Assembly: GCA_028283655.1 (NCBI GenBank)
Contig: JAPWKE010000003.1
Location: forward strand, 3,472,001-3,536,000
Direction of reading: 5' to 3'
DNA from: Acidobacteriaceae bacterium
GTDB taxonomy: Bacteria > Acidobacteriota > Terriglobia > Terriglobales > Acidobacteriaceae
Length of the DNA stretch: 64,000 nucleotides
Translations under genes and position numbers: made by a program
Notes under the pieces: generated by a model
Told to the model about the DNA's origin: nothing
The model's input: only the letters and a program-made list of their open reading frames with translations
Databases searched by the model: none
Shown: positions 31,235 through 40,030 of the stretch, piece by piece
Numbering within the stretch: position 1 is the stretch's first letter
Layout of the letters: each line of letters begins with the position of its first letter

Positions 31235-33208
31235 ATGCGTTCTACGGCACTGCTAGCCGTCTCTTTTCTTGCTCTAACTGGTTGCGTGGCGGATTACTCC
31301 GTTCCCGAAGCGACTACTCAAACTGATGGCGGCGCGATCCGCGGTGTGATCCATGGCGGCCAGCAGGCTGTGCAGGGCTCGCATGTTTACGTATTCGCTG
31401 TGGGAACAGGCGGTTATGGCGGCCAGTCGACCTCGCTGCTGACCAACGTTCCCGGCGTCACGACGGCTGACACGACGACGTTCTCCGGCCAGACGATCTA
31501 CTACGTCACCAGCGGCCCTTCGGCCGGTGGCGGACAGTTCAATATCACGGGCGATTACACCTGCACGGCAGGCACACAGGTTTATCTGTACGCGACCAGC
31601 GGCAGTTCCGACGGCGGAACGGACACGAATAACGGCATCGGCATGATGGCTCCGTTGGGCAACTGCCCGGCTTCGGGGTCGCTGGCCGACCAGGTTCCCT
31701 ACGTGACGATCAACGAAGTCTCGACGATCGCGACGGCGTACGCCCTTGCAGGGTTTGCCATCGACAGCACGCATATCTCTTCCTCGGGAACGGCGCTGGC
31801 GCAGACCGGCGTGGCGAACGCGATGGCGAATGCTTTGAATGTGCTTAATGTCAGCGCGGGAACGGCACGCACGAGCACCGCAGCGACAGGTTCCGTTGGT
31901 ACGGTGCCGTCGGCGGCGATGTACACCCTGGCGAACATTCTCGCGGCGTGCATCAACACGGCAACCTCAGCGTCTACGAACTGCACCACGTTGCTGGGTG
32001 CGGCGACCAGTACGGGTGTTACCAGTGGAACCAAGCCGACAGAAACGGCGACGGCGGCGATTAACATCGCGCATTACCCAGGAGCTAATATTTCGACGCT
32101 CTATTCCCTGACCTCTTCGTCGGCCCCGTTTGCCAGCGCGCTTTCTAGTCAGCCAAATGACTTTGTGCTCGGAGTGACTTACCTGGGCGGCGGGCTCAAT
32201 GAGGCGGGCAGTATGGCGATGGATGCCGCTGGCAACGTGTGGCTCGGCAATCAGGGTGGCAAGAGCCTGTCGAAGTTCTCTCCGCTCGGCGTGGTGCTCT
32301 CTGGCTCAACCGGACTTACGGGCGGTGGAATTGGTACGCCCTGGTCTGTCGGGATTGATCAGTCGGGCAATGTCTGGGGTGTGAACATCGCCGCGACAGC
32401 AGCACCTACAAGCAACTTCTTCAAGTTTTCGAACGCTGGTGTAGCGATCAGCGACACTGCGGGCTATACGGGCGGTGGTCTGAACAACCCGAACAATATG
32501 GCCGTGGACGCTTCCGGGAATGTGTGGGCTGCCAACTACCTAAAAGCAGGCGGTGGACTGGCGGAGTTCTCGAACGCTGGTGTTGCCATTTCAACCAGCG
32601 CGGGTTACACCGGCGGCGGGATGAAGGGTTCCCTGGGACTCGGAATCGATGGCGCGGGCGCAGTGTGGACCCCGAATTACGATGGCTCTTCGTTGAGTAA
32701 GTTCACCAACGCAGGTGTAGCGGTTTCGAGCACCAGTGGCTATACCGGCGGCGGCATCAGCGGTCCTGACACGCTTGCCATTGATTCGTCCGGAAACGTT
32801 TGGCTCGGCAACACGGGGAACAACTCGTTGAGCAAGTTTTCGAACAAGGGTGTCGCTATCTCGAGTAGCGCAGGATTTACTGGTGGCGGCTTGAACGATC
32901 CATCGGTTGTCGGCGTTGACGGCGATGGGAACGTCCTTGTAGCGAACTACGTGAGCAACGGAAATATCAGCAAGTTCACCAATGCAGGAGTGGCCATCTC
33001 CGGCTCGACTGGTTACAAGGGCAGCGGCGTCCTTAGCCCGTGGACGATGGCGATCGACGGCTCGGGGAATGTCTGGGTGTCGAACTACGACAGCAACACG
33101 CTGACGCAGATGCTAGGTCTGGCTGCGCCTGTGATCACGCCCGTGGTGGCGGGCCTGTCTACAACGCTGACCAGCGATGGCAGCAGCAAGCTGGGAACGC
33201 GCCCGTAG
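31235..33208 (+). CDS. Large lipoprotein with seven beta-propeller repeats
   Basis: The 657-residue product has a lipobox (FLALTGC, Cys17), then the region GVIHGGQQAVQGSHVYVFAV and a helical middle (NEVSTIATAYALAGFAIDST, LANILAACINTATSAS), both close to the paralogue at 28082. The C-terminal 330 residues hold seven repeats of about 44 residues with D-x2-G-N-V-W and FSNAGVAIS...GYTGGG, the count expected for a seven-bladed NHL/Vgb-type propeller. The product is probably displayed on the outer membrane. The spacer 30959-31234 in front shows nothing further. Confidence 0.87.
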   Translation: MRSTALLAVSFLALTGCVADYSVPEATTQTDGGAIRGVIHGGQQAVQGSHVYVFAVGTGGYGGQSTSLLTNVPGVTTADTTTFSGQTIYYVTSGPSAGGGQFNITGDYTCTAGTQVYLYATSGSSDGGTDTNNGIGMMAPLGNCPASGSLADQVPYVTINEVSTIATAYALAGFAIDSTHISSSGTALAQTGVANAMANALNVLNVSAGTARTSTAATGSVGTVPSAAMYTLANILAACINTATSASTNCTTLLGAATSTGVTSGTKPTETATAAINIAHYPGANISTLYSLTSSSAPFASALSSQPNDFVLGVTYLGGGLNEAGSMAMDAAGNVWLGNQGGKSLSKFSPLGVVLSGSTGLTGGGIGTPWSVGIDQSGNVWGVNIAATAAPTSNFFKFSNAGVAISDTAGYTGGGLNNPNNMAVDASGNVWAANYLKAGGGLAEFSNAGVAISTSAGYTGGGMKGSLGLGIDGAGAVWTPNYDGSSLSKFTNAGVAVSSTSGYTGGGISGPDTLAIDSSGNVWLGNTGNNSLSKFSNKGVAISSSAGFTGGGLNDPSVVGVDGDGNVLVANYVSNGNISKFTNAGVAISGSTGYKGSGVLSPWTMAIDGSGNVWVSNYDSNTLTQMLGLAAPVITPVVAGLSTTLTSDGSSKLGTRP

Positions 33209-33227
33209 ACGAACGCGTGGACAAAGA

Positions 33228-33261
33228 GAAGAGGAGCGGCGAATCATCGCCGCTCCTCTTC
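33228..33261 (+). terminator. Terminator after the propeller lipoprotein
   Basis: A perfect 15-bp stem (33228-33242 with 33247-33261, loop ATCA) begins 20 nt past the stop. The T-run is short (CGTTTG). The 33262-33474 spacer shows no gene. Confidence 0.8.
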
Positions 33262-33474
33262 GTTTGCGTTGTGGATGTCTTCGCCCTGCTTTACCAGTGT
33301 TTCTTCACCGACTACGTTGAGCGGAGCTGTAGTTCTTCCTGCATCACTTGATACGAACAGCGATTCCCTGATCGACGATATGCGATGTCTCCTCGGATAC
33401 GAACGTGAAGCAATGTGAGTCTGCTGGGGATTGTATGCGTGGGGATCATCAGGGTTTTTGAATCGTCTACAGAC

Positions 33475-33512
33475 AGAATGGCCTCGCTCGATGGTTCAAG
33501 CGAGGCCGTTCT
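33475..33512 (-). terminator. Terminator of serA
   Basis: Stem AGAATGGCCTCGCT / AGCGAGGCCGTTCT (one G-T pair) with a 10-nt loop, located 18 nt beyond the serA stop on the minus strand. Confidence 0.75.
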
Positions 33513-33529
33513 GCTTCGTTGTTTGTGAC

Positions 33530-35206
33530 TTACAGCTTGCCGAGTTCCACGACGCGGACGCTTTCGATGGCGTCGACGGCGCGCAGCGTTTCGACGGCCT
33601 TGCTGAGGGTTTCCTGCGTTGTGTCGGTGGTGTCTACCTGCACAACGGCGAGTGCCTTGCCTTCGGGCACGCGGGCCGAGCGAGCGGCCTTGGCGCCGGA
33701 GCGACCCAGAGCGAAGTTGGCGATGTTCAGACCCGCTTCGCCGACGATGGTGCCGACGCGGCCGATGACGCCCGGGACGTCGTTGTTGCGGATGATGACG
33801 AGAGTGCCGGCGAGTTCCGCTTCGACGTCGATGCCGTCGTAGCTGAGCAGGCGCGGCGAGGAGCCGTGAAGCACGGTGCCGAGGCCGCTCCAGTCGCCTT
33901 CGCTGGATGCGCCGTTGCTGTCCTTGCGCGCCCAGTGGAGCGAGAGGCGAAGCGTTGCGCCGGTGCCGCCGGAGACATGCTCGCGCTTGTCTTCGAAGAT
34001 GCGGATGCCGCGTTCGACTGCAACCGAAGCTGCGTTGATGCGGTTGACGCTGTCGGCACCGCGCAGAACGCCGGCGACCGCTGCGTTCTTCAGCATCTCA
34101 GTCTTCTGCGTGGCGAGGCGGCCGTTGTAGGTGAGCGAGATGCTTTCCACGGAGCCGAGCGAGGAGTCGCTGTTCACGCCGGCATCATGGCCGAGCATCT
34201 GGCCGAGACGGTACGCCATCTCCATGTAGGGCGAGAGCTCTGCGTACTCGTCTTCGTTCAGCGAGGGGACGTTGACGGCGTTCTGCACGACGCCGAGCTT
34301 GAGGTAGTCTCGCACCTGGTTGGCGAGCTGGATGCCGATGGCTTCCTGCGCTTCGTCGGTCGAGCCGCCGATGTGCGGGCTGAGCATGACGTTGGAGAGG
34401 CCGAAGTACGGGGAGTCCTTGAGCGGCTCCTTGCGGAAGACGTCAAGAGCTGCACCGGCGACCTTGCCTTCCTTCAACGCTTCAGCGAGCGCTTCATCGA
34501 CGATCAGCTCGCCGCGCGCGCAGTTCACGATACGGATGCCCGGCTTCATGATGGCGATGGAGTGCTTGTTGATGAGGCCTTCGGTCTGCGGGGTGAGACC
34601 GACGTGCAGGGAGAGGAAGTCTGAGGAGGAGAAGATCTCGTCGATGGGAACGAGGGTGATGGAGTTCTCTCGAGCGATGGCGGGAGCGATGAAGGGATCG
34701 TAACCGATCAGGTTCATGCCGAAGGCCTTGGCGCGGCGAGCGACTTCGAGGCCGATGCGGCCGCAGCCCACGATGCCGAGCGTTTTGCCGCGGAGCTCAG
34801 TTCCCTGCAGCGACTTCTTGTCCCACTTACCTTCGTGCATGGTGGCGTTGGCGCGCGGGATGTGGCGCGTCATGGAGATCATGAGGCCGAGCGTGAGTTC
34901 TGCAACGGCTACCGCATTGGCGCCGGGTGTGTTCATGACGACGATGCCGCGGCGGGTGGCTTCTGCAGCGTCGATGTTGTCGACACCAACACCGGCGCGG
35001 CCAATGATGCGCAGCTTGGGTGCGTGCGACAGCAGCTCAACGTCGGCTTGTACGGCAGAGCGAACGATGAGAGCGTCTGCGTCTAAAAGCTCAGCCGGAA
35101 GGCCACCAGGCGCGATTTGATCGGCGGTGACAACATTCCAGCCAGCTTCTTCTTTGAAGATGGCGAGAGTTGCGGGCGAAACTTTTTCTGCGAGAACGAT
35201 TTTCAC
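33530..35206 (-). CDS. serA: D-3-phosphoglycerate dehydrogenase
   Basis: SerA starts serine synthesis by oxidising 3-phosphoglycerate with NAD. The 558-residue long form has the substrate domain, the NAD fold (LGIVGCGRIGLEVARRAKAFG), the catalytic region NCARGELIVDEAL and HIGGSTDEAQ, an intervening domain and a C-terminal ACT domain (VIIRNNDVPGVIGRVGTIVG) that usually binds serine for feedback. The start is GTG 35206, with GGAG 6-7 nt upstream; the longer ORF has no support. It ends at the terminator above. Confidence 0.97.
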   Translation of the reverse strand: MKIVLAEKVSPATLAIFKEEAGWNVVTADQIAPGGLPAELLDADALIVRSAVQADVELLSHAPKLRIIGRAGVGVDNIDAAEATRRGIVVMNTPGANAVAVAELTLGLMISMTRHIPRANATMHEGKWDKKSLQGTELRGKTLGIVGCGRIGLEVARRAKAFGMNLIGYDPFIAPAIARENSITLVPIDEIFSSSDFLSLHVGLTPQTEGLINKHSIAIMKPGIRIVNCARGELIVDEALAEALKEGKVAGAALDVFRKEPLKDSPYFGLSNVMLSPHIGGSTDEAQEAIGIQLANQVRDYLKLGVVQNAVNVPSLNEDEYAELSPYMEMAYRLGQMLGHDAGVNSDSSLGSVESISLTYNGRLATQKTEMLKNAAVAGVLRGADSVNRINAASVAVERGIRIFEDKREHVSGGTGATLRLSLHWARKDSNGASSEGDWSGLGTVLHGSSPRLLSYDGIDVEAELAGTLVIIRNNDVPGVIGRVGTIVGEAGLNIANFALGRSGAKAARSARVPEGKALAVVQVDTTDTTQETLSKAVETLRAVDAIESVRVVELGKL

Positions 35207-35312
35207 TGTTGCTCCAATTTGGGCGCAAATGCGCCGCTCCCAGTGTATCGGTTTGGAGATGACAGGCAGGTTGCGGAGAAGGCTCAACAGTCCGAAGATC
35301 AGCGCGTAAAAG

Positions 35313-35349
35313 AAAAACGTATGACCGCAAAAGCGGCCATACGTTTTTT
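35313..35349. terminator. Bidirectional-looking terminator between serA and the DsbA-like gene
   Basis: AAAAACGTATG pairs with CATACGTTTTT and CCGC with GCGG (35325-35336, loop AAAA) with one mismatch. T-runs follow on both strands. It closes the leftward DsbA-like gene ahead of serA. Confidence 0.8.
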
Positions 35350-35371
35350 GTCGTGCTTGCTGCGGCTTCGG

Positions 35372-36364
35372 TTAGGCCTTGGGCTTTTCTGCCGGGGGCG
35401 TGAGCGGGACGTACGGCGCGGGTGGGGTTACGCCCTGCGCGCGGAGTGCTTTGTCGATCTGGGCAAAGATGAACTCGACCGGGATGGCGCCGTCCAGCTT
35501 GCTGCCGTTGATGAAGAGCGTTGGGGTGGAGGCCAGGTTGAGGGACTGGGCGAGGTGAACCTCGGTCTCAATCTGCTTGTTGTCCTGCTTCTGGATGCAG
35601 GCGTTCAGCTTGGTCTCGTCCAAATGCTGCCTGGTGGCTTCGTCGCGCGTCATCTGGTCGATCTGCTGGCCGGCGCGTTCCATGGTGCGTTCGGCTTTGG
35701 GGTCCTTGGGATCGTTGCCCACGGTGGAGGCGTGTGCGTGGATCTCGTCGACGGCGCTCCAGTACGCGGTAGGCGACTGGTCGGCGAGGCAGTTGACGTC
35801 GATCGCGGCACGCATCGCCCAGGGGTGCATGTCCAGCGGGTAATCGCGGTAGACGATGTGGACCTTGTCCCCGTAGCGCTGGGTGATCGCCGGGAAGATG
35901 CTGGCGTGGAGTTTTGCGCAGTATGGGCACTCGAGGTCGTCGAAGCCGACGATGATGACGGGAGCGTTTTCCCCGCCGCCGCGCGAGGGGCGACCAGTGT
36001 ACGGGATGAAGGTGCGCGCATCGCCGCTGATGTCGTAGCTTGTTACCTGCTCCAGCTTCTTGCCGTCGCTGGAGATGAGGAACGAGATGGGGTGCGAGGC
36101 GTTGCCGTCGTTGGTCAGCGTGATGCTGAATTCAAAGAAGCCGGGGATGTTTGAGGGCGCGAGCATGCTCAGGTTCACGTCCGACATCGGGGGCAGGTCG
36201 GAGGCCTTGCGGCGAATGAGGCCTTCGACGCGGTAGGCGATCTCAGCCGGGATGGGCTTGCCGACTTCGAGCGGAGCGTTGGGCGCGGGAGTCTGGGCGT
36301 GGCAGCCGAAGCGAACCATGGAGAGAGCAAGCAAGAGGAGCGGAAGACGCGTCACGTTGAGCAC
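35372..36364 (-). CDS. DsbA-like thiol oxidoreductase (Thioredoxin_4)
   Basis: The 330-residue product has an N-terminal signal (hydrophobic to about residue 17, then Cys21, so possibly a lipoprotein with an atypical box) and an uncharacterised beta-rich N-terminal domain. From residue 130 it has a DsbA/DsbC fold with the redox pair C146-P-Y-C149 in FDDLECPYCAK and the cis-proline region STPTLFING. It should form or transfer disulfides or act on specific envelope clients. GTG 36364 is the start used; 36355 is possible. Confidence 0.9.
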   Translation of the reverse strand: MLNVTRLPLLLLALSMVRFGCHAQTPAPNAPLEVGKPIPAEIAYRVEGLIRRKASDLPPMSDVNLSMLAPSNIPGFFEFSITLTNDGNASHPISFLISSDGKKLEQVTSYDISGDARTFIPYTGRPSRGGGENAPVIIVGFDDLECPYCAKLHASIFPAITQRYGDKVHIVYRDYPLDMHPWAMRAAIDVNCLADQSPTAYWSAVDEIHAHASTVGNDPKDPKAERTMERAGQQIDQMTRDEATRQHLDETKLNACIQKQDNKQIETEVHLAQSLNLASTPTLFINGSKLDGAIPVEFIFAQIDKALRAQGVTPPAPYVPLTPPAEKPKA

Positions 36365-36418
36365 ACCCTGATTATCTCAGGTCGGGCCGCGCGGTAGAGT
36401 GGAGCTGAGGTGCTTGGA

Positions 36419-37564
36419 ATGGCAGTGGACGTAAGCGCAATGAACGCGGCCGTGGGGGCGATGGAAGGCAGGCTGCGCGAGCGGCTGCAGGAGCTGGTGG
36501 AAGTCGAGTCACCGAGCGAAGACAAGGCTGCGGTCGACCGCGCTGGCGCGCTGGTGCTGGAGTGGGCGGCGGAGCTGGGTGCGACGGTAAAGCGCCACAA
36601 GCAGAAGGGTTACGGCGATGTACTGGAGCTGCGCTTTGGCCGCGTACAGCGGGGACGCGGACGCGTTCTGCTGCTGGGACATCTGGACACGGTGTGGTCG
36701 ATGGGAACGCTAAAGACGATGCCTTACATCGACTGCGGCGATGGCAAGCTCTGCGGGCCGGGCGTGGTGGATATGAAGGCCGGTGTGGTGATGGCCCTGG
36801 AGGCGGTTGCTGCGCTGCAGCAACTGGGCGCGGAGCGCGCTGTGACGCTGCTGCTGAACAGCGAGGAAGAGATCGGCAGCCCGATCTCGCGGGCGATTAC
36901 GGAGAAGCTCGCACTGGGGTGCTCGGCGGTATTTGTGCTGGAGCCCGCGCAGGGGCTGGCGTACAAGACGGCACGCAAAGGTGTGGCGCACTTTGCGTTG
37001 CGTGTCGAAGGTGTGGCGTCGCACGCGGGTGTGGATTTTGGCACAGGACACTCGGCGGTGCTGGAGATGGCGCGGCTGATCGAGGTTGTGTCTGGCTTTA
37101 CGGATTTGAAGAAGGGCCGCACGGTGAACGTGGGCGTGGTGCACGGCGGAACGCGTTCGAACGTGGTTGCGGCGGAGTGCACGGCCGAGGTGGATGTGCG
37201 GGTGGTGACGGCGCGCGATGCGGCTGCGGTAGAGAAGCTGTTTGCGAAGCTGAAGACGGCGGACAAGGCCTGCAGGCTGACGGTCTCAGGTGGTTTCAAC
37301 CGTCCGCCGATGGAGCGCAAGCCGGGTACGGTGAAGCTTTACCGACAGGCTCGGGCGCTGGCGGCGCAGATGGGTTTTGTGCTCGATGAGGCCAGCACGG
37401 GTGGCGGTTCAGATGGGAACTTTACGGCGGCGCTGGGCGTTCCAACGCTCGATGGCATGGGTGCTGTTGGCGGCGGGGCCCATGCGGCGCATGAGCATGT
37501 GGTGGCGGCGCACCTGGTGCAGCGCACGGCGTTGCTGGCTGCGATGATTGCGAGCGCGGAGTAG
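36419..37564 (+). CDS. M20 family metallopeptidase (CPG2-like)
   Basis: The 381-residue product has the zinc ligands of the family: H in LLGHLDTVW near residue 87, D in GVVDMKAG, the general-base pair in NSEEEIGSP, and the late HAAHEHV. The small lid domain lies in the middle (VAHFALRVEGVASHAGVDF). Carboxypeptidase G2-type enzymes release C-terminal glutamate from folates or other acyl amino acids; the substrate is not certain. ATG 36419 follows GAGG. It is divergent from the DsbA-like gene by 54 nt. Confidence 0.92.
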   Translation: MAVDVSAMNAAVGAMEGRLRERLQELVEVESPSEDKAAVDRAGALVLEWAAELGATVKRHKQKGYGDVLELRFGRVQRGRGRVLLLGHLDTVWSMGTLKTMPYIDCGDGKLCGPGVVDMKAGVVMALEAVAALQQLGAERAVTLLLNSEEEIGSPISRAITEKLALGCSAVFVLEPAQGLAYKTARKGVAHFALRVEGVASHAGVDFGTGHSAVLEMARLIEVVSGFTDLKKGRTVNVGVVHGGTRSNVVAAECTAEVDVRVVTARDAAAVEKLFAKLKTADKACRLTVSGGFNRPPMERKPGTVKLYRQARALAAQMGFVLDEASTGGGSDGNFTAALGVPTLDGMGAVGGGAHAAHEHVVAAHLVQRTALLAAMIASAE

Positions 37565-37567
37565 CGG

Positions 37568-37686
37568 TGCGTTTCCCTTGCGAACTCCGCGGCCCTAGCG
37601 TCGAGGTTTTCTGCTGATAGAGCTGTGAGCTAGGTGGGTAGAGAGCTTTGACGCTAGGGCCGCGAGGAGCGCGAAGGGAACGCAAA
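37568..37686. repeat. Large imperfect inverted repeat at a convergent gene end
   Basis: The arms at about 37568-37606 and 37642-37686 match as inverted copies, with a perfect 15-bp block CGCGGCCCTAGCGTC (37588-37602) / GACGCTAGGGCCGCG (37650-37664) and an outer TGCGTT/AACGCA pair. It fills nearly the whole gap between the M20 gene and maf and probably blocks transcription in both directions. Confidence 0.7.
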
Positions 37687-37708
37687 GAGCCTTCGTGGAA
37701 ATGTAAGG

Positions 37709-38272
37709 TTACAGGTCGCGCAGCAATCGCACGGTGGCCGCGATTGGCAGGCCGACTACGTTGAAGTAGTCGCCTTCAATGCGTGGGATCCAACGCGACG
37801 CGTAACCCTGAATGCCGTAAGCGCCGGCCTTGTCGAGAGGGTCGCCGCTGTCGAGGTAGGTTGCGAGTTCGTCGGTTTCGATTGCGGAGAAGAAGACGCG
37901 CGTGGTTTCCAGATGCACCTGCGAGGTGCTGCGGCTGACGACCGCAAGGGCGGTGTGGACTTCGTGGGCGCGGCCTGCGAGTGCGAGCAACATGCGTCGC
38001 GCATCCTCAACGTCGAGAGGCTTGTTGAGCGCCTCTCCGTCGAGGACGACGGTGGTGTCTGCGCCTAGAACAATGGCTTCGGGAAAGCGATCGGCGATGG
38101 CTGTGGCCTTCTCCAGCGCGAGCCGCTGGACGTAGGCGTCGGGCGCTTCACCTGCATGGCGCATCTCGTTGATGTTCGCGGGTTCGACGACGAAGTCGAA
38201 GCCCGCGAGCGTCAGCAGTTCGCGGCGGCGCGGCGATTGCGAGGCGAGAACCAGCGCCGAGTGCAGTCTCAC
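37709..38272 (-). CDS. maf: Maf-like nucleoside triphosphate pyrophosphatase
   Basis: The 187-residue protein has the Maf marks: LVLASQSPRRRELLTLAG at the N-terminus, EKATAIADRFPEAIVLGADTTV with the active-site acid, and a late GAYGIQGYAS loop. The enzyme hydrolyses dTTP/UTP or modified nucleotides. The start ATG overlaps the epimerase stop by 4 nt, so the genes are translationally coupled. Confidence 0.95.
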   Translation of the reverse strand: MRLHSALVLASQSPRRRELLTLAGFDFVVEPANINEMRHAGEAPDAYVQRLALEKATAIADRFPEAIVLGADTTVVLDGEALNKPLDVEDARRMLLALAGRAHEVHTALAVVSRSTSQVHLETTRVFFSAIETDELATYLDSGDPLDKAGAYGIQGYASRWIPRIEGDYFNVVGLPIAATVRLLRDL

Positions 38273-39195
38273 GCGAGTTCCTCGGCGATGATGTGCGCGT
38301 CCATCGCGTGCGCAGAGCCGGGGGCGAGCGTGATGCGGTCTTCGCTGGCGTTGGCGGTCTCGACGCAGACGAAGTGCTTCCAGGCCTCTTCGCCGAGGTC
38401 GGCGAGCTTTTCCGCCAGCTCGTTCCAGGGGTTCCAGACGACGGTGGTGCGCGAACCGGTCTTGCTGACGATGATCTTCCGCTTCAGCAGTGGGTCTTCA
38501 ACGGTGACGGTGGCGGCGGTGTTCAGGTAGGGGCGATCGGTTTCGCTGGTCAGCGTCAGCACGTCGTCGTCCTGCGTCTTGCGCTTGTAGCCGTCGGTCT
38601 TGTCGAGGAACTCGGTCTGGCCGAGGCCGAGGATCTTGACCTGCTTCGGGTCGCCAACGGTGAGGTACGTGTGCAGGGCCTGCTCGAAGACCAGCGGCTC
38701 GGCGCCTTCGTTGGCGACGATCATGCGCATGTGCAGCTCACGGCCCAGGCGGAACTCCATGGCGACGCGGAAGCCGTCGAAGCCGAGCGCGCGGGTGCTG
38801 TCGCTGGCGCCAAGCGTCATCACAAGGTGAACGTCGTCGCCGACAGCGGCGGCAAAGCTCAGCTCCCACTCGGCGGTGCGGACAAAGCCGTGCTGGCTGC
38901 CTTCGGTGGAGTTTCCGGTGACGGCGGTGGTACGTGCGCCGAACCACGGAAAGATGACGGGGACGCCGCCGCGGATCGCCTTGCCGGGTTCGAAGAAGGA
39001 GTTAGGCGAGAGGAAGAGCACCGGCTCGGCGGTGTGCCTGGGATGCCACTGCGCGAGGTGCGCGCCGTGGAGGTACAGCTCAGCCGTGCAGACGGGCGAG
39101 GTAATCTCAGCGCGAACAAGAGAGTTTGCACCAACAGTGAAAGCGAGGACGCCGGGGATCGAGTAAAGCTCGTTGAGTTCGAATGCGGAAGCCAT
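38269..39195 (-). CDS. Glucose-6-phosphate 1-epimerase-like (YeaD/galactose mutarotase family)
   Basis: The 308-residue protein belongs to the D-hexose-6-phosphate mutarotase family. The signature GVPVIFPWFG near residue 78, a His in GFVRTAEWEL and the late WNPWNELAEKL region with FVCVETANA are present. It should interconvert alpha and beta anomers of hexose 6-phosphates. It is coupled to maf downstream. The ATG at 39195 is at the first Met of the open frame. Confidence 0.92.
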   Translation of the reverse strand: MASAFELNELYSIPGVLAFTVGANSLVRAEITSPVCTAELYLHGAHLAQWHPRHTAEPVLFLSPNSFFEPGKAIRGGVPVIFPWFGARTTAVTGNSTEGSQHGFVRTAEWELSFAAAVGDDVHLVMTLGASDSTRALGFDGFRVAMEFRLGRELHMRMIVANEGAEPLVFEQALHTYLTVGDPKQVKILGLGQTEFLDKTDGYKRKTQDDDVLTLTSETDRPYLNTAATVTVEDPLLKRKIIVSKTGSRTTVVWNPWNELAEKLADLGEEAWKHFVCVETANASEDRITLAPGSAHAMDAHIIAEELA

Positions 39196-39248
39196 GCCTG
39201 CTTAGTGTAGTCGCAGGCCTTGCCACATAGTGTGAACGGCGAAGATCT

Positions 39249-40016
39249 CTAGCTTAGCTTCAGCTCATTCATGTTGCGCTGGCCGGTGGGACAGAGCTTC
39301 AGAAGCGGGCAGACATCGCACTTTGGCTTGTCAAAGGTGCAGAGCGTTTGTGCGTGCAGCTTGATGAGCGAGTGGTCTTTGTCGAGTGTCTCGGCGTCCC
39401 AGGTTTCGGGAACCAGACGCATCAGCCGCTCTTCGGTGGTGGCGGCATCGGCACGAGGCACGACGCAGAGCCGCTGGATCACGCGGAGGTGGTTGGCGTC
39501 GATGCAGATGGCACGGCGGCGCAACGTGGAGAAGTTCACCACGGCTGCCGAGACCTGTGGGCCGATGCCTTCGAACTGCTCCAGCCAGGAGCGGATTTTG
39601 TCCGTGCGGTAGCGGTGCAGAAAGTCCAGCGATAACGCGCCTGTGCGTGCGGAGATATCCATCAGCAGAGCCTTCAGCCGCGGCGCTTTGGTCTCAGGGA
39701 AGGTGACGATCTGGATGGCACGCTCGATCTCGCCGACAGAGGCGTCGCGCACGGCTTCCCAGTGGCCGGGGCCTGTGCCGGGGAAGCTGCGCTCCAGCTC
39801 GCGCATCACCTGGTGCGAGGTCGGTGTCTTGGTTCGCGCGCTGAGCAGCGAGTAGATAAGCTGCGTGAGCGGGTCCCACGGGGTTCGCTCGGGCGGCTCG
39901 CCGTAGTAGCCGAGCAGCAGCCGATGGATGTGCGGGAGCTTGTCGGCCTGCTCGGGTGTGAGCGGGCGGCGAAAGCTTTCGACGTCTTCGGGACTGGTAA
40001 AGAGCTCGGCGGTCAT
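39249..40016 (-). CDS. Endonuclease III-like HhH-GPD DNA glycosylase
   Basis: The 255-residue protein has the helix-hairpin-helix near residues 148-158, the catalytic aspartate (Asp163 in CIDANH) and the 4Fe-4S cluster ligands C216-x6-C223-x2-C226-x5-C232, as in Nth. However, where Nth has the catalytic lysine after the hairpin (G-V-G-R-K), this protein has G-I-G-P-Q, with Gln154. It may be a monofunctional glycosylase or work on an unusual lesion. It lies 14 nt after a tiny membrane gene. Confidence 0.9.
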   Translation of the reverse strand: MTAELFTSPEDVESFRRPLTPEQADKLPHIHRLLLGYYGEPPERTPWDPLTQLIYSLLSARTKTPTSHQVMRELERSFPGTGPGHWEAVRDASVGEIERAIQIVTFPETKAPRLKALLMDISARTGALSLDFLHRYRTDKIRSWLEQFEGIGPQVSAAVVNFSTLRRRAICIDANHLRVIQRLCVVPRADAATTEERLMRLVPETWDAETLDKDHSLIKLHAQTLCTFDKPKCDVCPLLKLCPTGQRNMNELKLS

Positions 40017-40030
40017 GCGGTTTGAGGAGG

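Noticed and set aside
33431-34624. 397-codon plus-strand frame opposite serA
   Set aside because: Antisense to a certain SerA and full of shadow-type composition.
38293-39210. 305-codon plus-strand frame opposite the epimerase gene
   Set aside because: The epimerase family signature is on the minus strand; the opposite frame has no features.
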